Below are positions 52,417 to 53,856 of a DNA stretch of 53,856 bases, piece by piece (the stretch's first letter is position 1; every line of letters starts with the position of its first letter). This DNA comes from Alphaproteobacteria bacterium (GTDB lineage: Bacteria > Pseudomonadota > Alphaproteobacteria > Micavibrionales > Micavibrionaceae). A program made the translations under genes and the position numbers. Location of the stretch: NCBI GenBank assembly GCA_016794145.1, contig JAEUKP010000007.1, positions 1 to 53,856 of the forward strand, given 5' to 3'. The notes under the pieces were generated by a model. It made no database searches and was not told the DNA's origin. It was given only the letters and a program-made list of their open reading frames with translations.

Positions 52417-52962
52417 ATGTCGGAATTGCAAAGATTTCTTCCTGATGATCAGGAGTTGTTGGTAAGCTTATTTTATCGTGTGGGGCAGTGGATGTCGTCA
52501 GTTGATGATACGGACACTCCCCAGGATTCCGAGCAGGTCGAAGAGTCCCGGATGATCAGAATTCTTACCAAGTTATCAGACTCAAAGTCTGTCGGCGCAT
52601 TGTGTTCGGAAATCGCTGCAGAATCTTTGCGCCAAAAAGGAAGTTGGTCCCGCTGGTCACGTCAAACAGACAGCGTCATTGACGATATTCATCGTGCAAA
52701 GTTGATGATGAAAGGTCAGGCCACGGATGATGAGTTTGTCGCTTTTGGAAAGTCATTGGTTACAATTGCAACCGCAGTCGCCAGAGCCTATCGTGAGTCG
52801 GATGATGCGGAGTTTGCAGAAAAAGGGTTTTTATCATGGTTGGCAGAAAAGAAAGCCCATGTCACGTTGGCGTTAACGGATTCAGAATCTTATAAAGAGC
52901 TCAATATTTCGCCTGCAGAAGATACTGCCTTGACAGAATTGATCTTTGTGTTGAAAAATTAA
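52417..52962 (+). CDS. Orphan helical protein, tandem paralogue 2
   Basis: A 181-residue protein paralogous to the preceding one but well diverged, sharing the opening, the S-W-S-R-W type core and the end ELNISPAEDTALTEL. It has no domain I recognise. The start codon follows the 18-bp tandem repeat directly. The gene ends 88 bp before sucA; a palindrome aaaaggatcctttt lies just after its stop. Confidence 0.68.
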   Translation: MSELQRFLPDDQELLVSLFYRVGQWMSSVDDTDTPQDSEQVEESRMIRILTKLSDSKSVGALCSEIAAESLRQKGSWSRWSRQTDSVIDDIHRAKLMMKGQATDDEFVAFGKSLVTIATAVARAYRESDDAEFAEKGFLSWLAEKKAHVTLALTDSESYKELNISPAEDTALTELIFVLKN

Positions 52963-53050
52963 ACCTTAAAAGGATCCTTTTAAAGGAATTAGGGGCTTTT
53001 ATCGCTCTTTTTTTATGTGCTAATATCACTTTTTTAACCATCCAAACTCT

Positions 53051-53856
53051 ATGGAATCTTCTATGTCCTCATCTGCTGCTCTTGCATCTATTCTCACTGG
53101 TTTTAATGCCGAGTATATTGCCAATCTGTATCAGGAGTTTTTAAAGAATCCATCTGCCGTCGACTCAAGCTGGCGGAGTTTCTTTGATACGTTACGTGAT
53201 GATGAGCGGGCCGTTCTTTCAGAGTTAACAGGCGCAAGTTGGGCTGCAAAAGAATTCAAGAAACCGAATGCTCCTTTTGGTATCAAAACCGCAGATGAGG
53301 CCCCAAAAACAGGGAAGCCAACGAATAAATCAGAGTCTCTCGCGCCATCTCCTGCTGCTCTTAAAGATTCAATTCAGGCGATTTTGATGGTGAATGCCTA
53401 TCGTATGTATGGTCATTTTGCAGCACACCTTGATCCATTGGGTTTGAAGCAGCCAGTCGGCCATCCTGATCTTGAGCCTGCACGTTACGGATTCTCTGAT
53501 TTTCAAAAATCTGTTTATTTGGGGGGCGTTCTTGGTTTTGAAAATGTAACGATTGCCACCCTTCTTCAAAAACTACGCTCTATTTATTGCAATCATGTCG
53601 GAATAGAGGTGCAGCAGGTCTCGAGTGTAGAAGAGCGTGCGTGGCTTCAGAACTTGATTGAAACACGATTGCAGACTGTCTTTACCAAAGATGAAAAGAA
53701 AACATTCTATAAACAATTGGTTGCAGGGCAAGGTTTAGAAGATTTCCTACACACGAAATATGTGGGGACAAAACGGTTTGGGCTTGATGGAGGGGAGTCG
53801 TATATCCCCTGTTTGGAAGAGATTACACGCCGTGGGGTTGAGTTAGGGCTTCGTGA
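53051..53856 (+). CDS. sucA: 2-oxoglutarate dehydrogenase E1 (5' part)
   Basis: The thiamine-diphosphate E1 subunit of the 2-oxoglutarate dehydrogenase complex, cut by the window end after 268 codons. The N-terminus carries the family features: LTGFNAEYIANLYQEFLKNP and VDSSWRSFFDTL, then NAYRMYGHFAAHLDPLG, and the E1-type segment FLHTKYVGTKRFGLDGGES at the end. ATG 53051 or 53063 may be the start. It normally follows sucD directly; here three orphans intervene. Confidence 0.95.
   Translation, partial: MESSMSSSAALASILTGFNAEYIANLYQEFLKNPSAVDSSWRSFFDTLRDDERAVLSELTGASWAAKEFKKPNAPFGIKTADEAPKTGKPTNKSESLAPSPAALKDSIQAILMVNAYRMYGHFAAHLDPLGLKQPVGHPDLEPARYGFSDFQKSVYLGGVLGFENVTIATLLQKLRSIYCNHVGIEVQQVSSVEERAWLQNLIETRLQTVFTKDEKKTFYKQLVAGQGLEDFLHTKYVGTKRFGLDGGESYIPCLEEITRRGVELGLR

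Overview
The window reads as chromosomal DNA of an alphaproteobacterium. The diagnostic signs are a split F0 ATP synthase operon carrying both b and b' subunits, the ordered blocks mutY/dciA/dsbA-like/smc, bamE / cytochrome c chaperone / YceD and prmC / DUF4167, a GTTC-N7-GTTC SOS box in front of recA, a GGAAC-N16-GGTT promoter of the EcfG type, and sucC-sucD-sucA. Base composition is AT-leaning by eye. The order cannot be fixed from sequence alone; a Micavibrio-like or Rhodospirillales-adjacent lineage is my guess.

Layout. 1-1215: the end of an IS3-family transposase abutting a truncated csbD-like gene, then a response regulator with a frameshift at a C7 tract. 1.3-14.9 kb (all minus): aldo/keto reductase, rplM-rpsI, holB, the F0 operon atpI-B-E-b'-b directly downstream of a DsbA-like gene and smc, an OmpA-domain protein, suhB and dciA. 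14.9-19.5 kb: accessory DNA between dciA and mutY with two orphan genes bracketed by three copies of a short repeat, a REP-like hairpin, two divergent solute-binding proteins around a perfect operator, and an XRE regulator. 19.5-26.6 kb: mutY, envelope and assembly genes, prmC, DUF4167 and an orphan. 27-31.8 kb: uvrA, recA and a CheY-like receiver. 32-36.8 kb: a core Tad/Flp pilus block (cpaE-cpaF-tadB-tadC). 36.8-41.6 kb: L,D-transpeptidase, icd, a secreted protein, nfu, an orphan and rsfS. 41.8-44.5 kb: a likely stress module of ECF sigma factor, OmpR-type regulator and a run of small membrane proteins, one of them frameshifted. 44.6-46.8 kb: two orphans, one bracketed by 40-bp perfect direct repeats. 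46.9-53.9 kb: sucC, sucD and the start of sucA, interrupted by a hepT/mntA toxin-antitoxin pair, small membrane proteins, a duplicated 5' end of sucD and three further orphans, two of them tandem paralogues.

The most interesting theme is how the orphan genes sit in the chromosome. At three unrelated loci (14.9-17.4 kb, 45.5-46.8 kb, 49.5-50.0 kb) an orphan gene lies between direct repeats, and at two of these the repeat is a piece of the neighbouring housekeeping or ancestral gene. In the third, the truncated and intact sucD starts differ only at synonymous sites. Many orphan products also end in Pro/Thr/Ala-rich tails. Together this looks like cassette-style gene gain without a visible recombinase. 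That is inference; the repeats themselves are read directly from the sequence.
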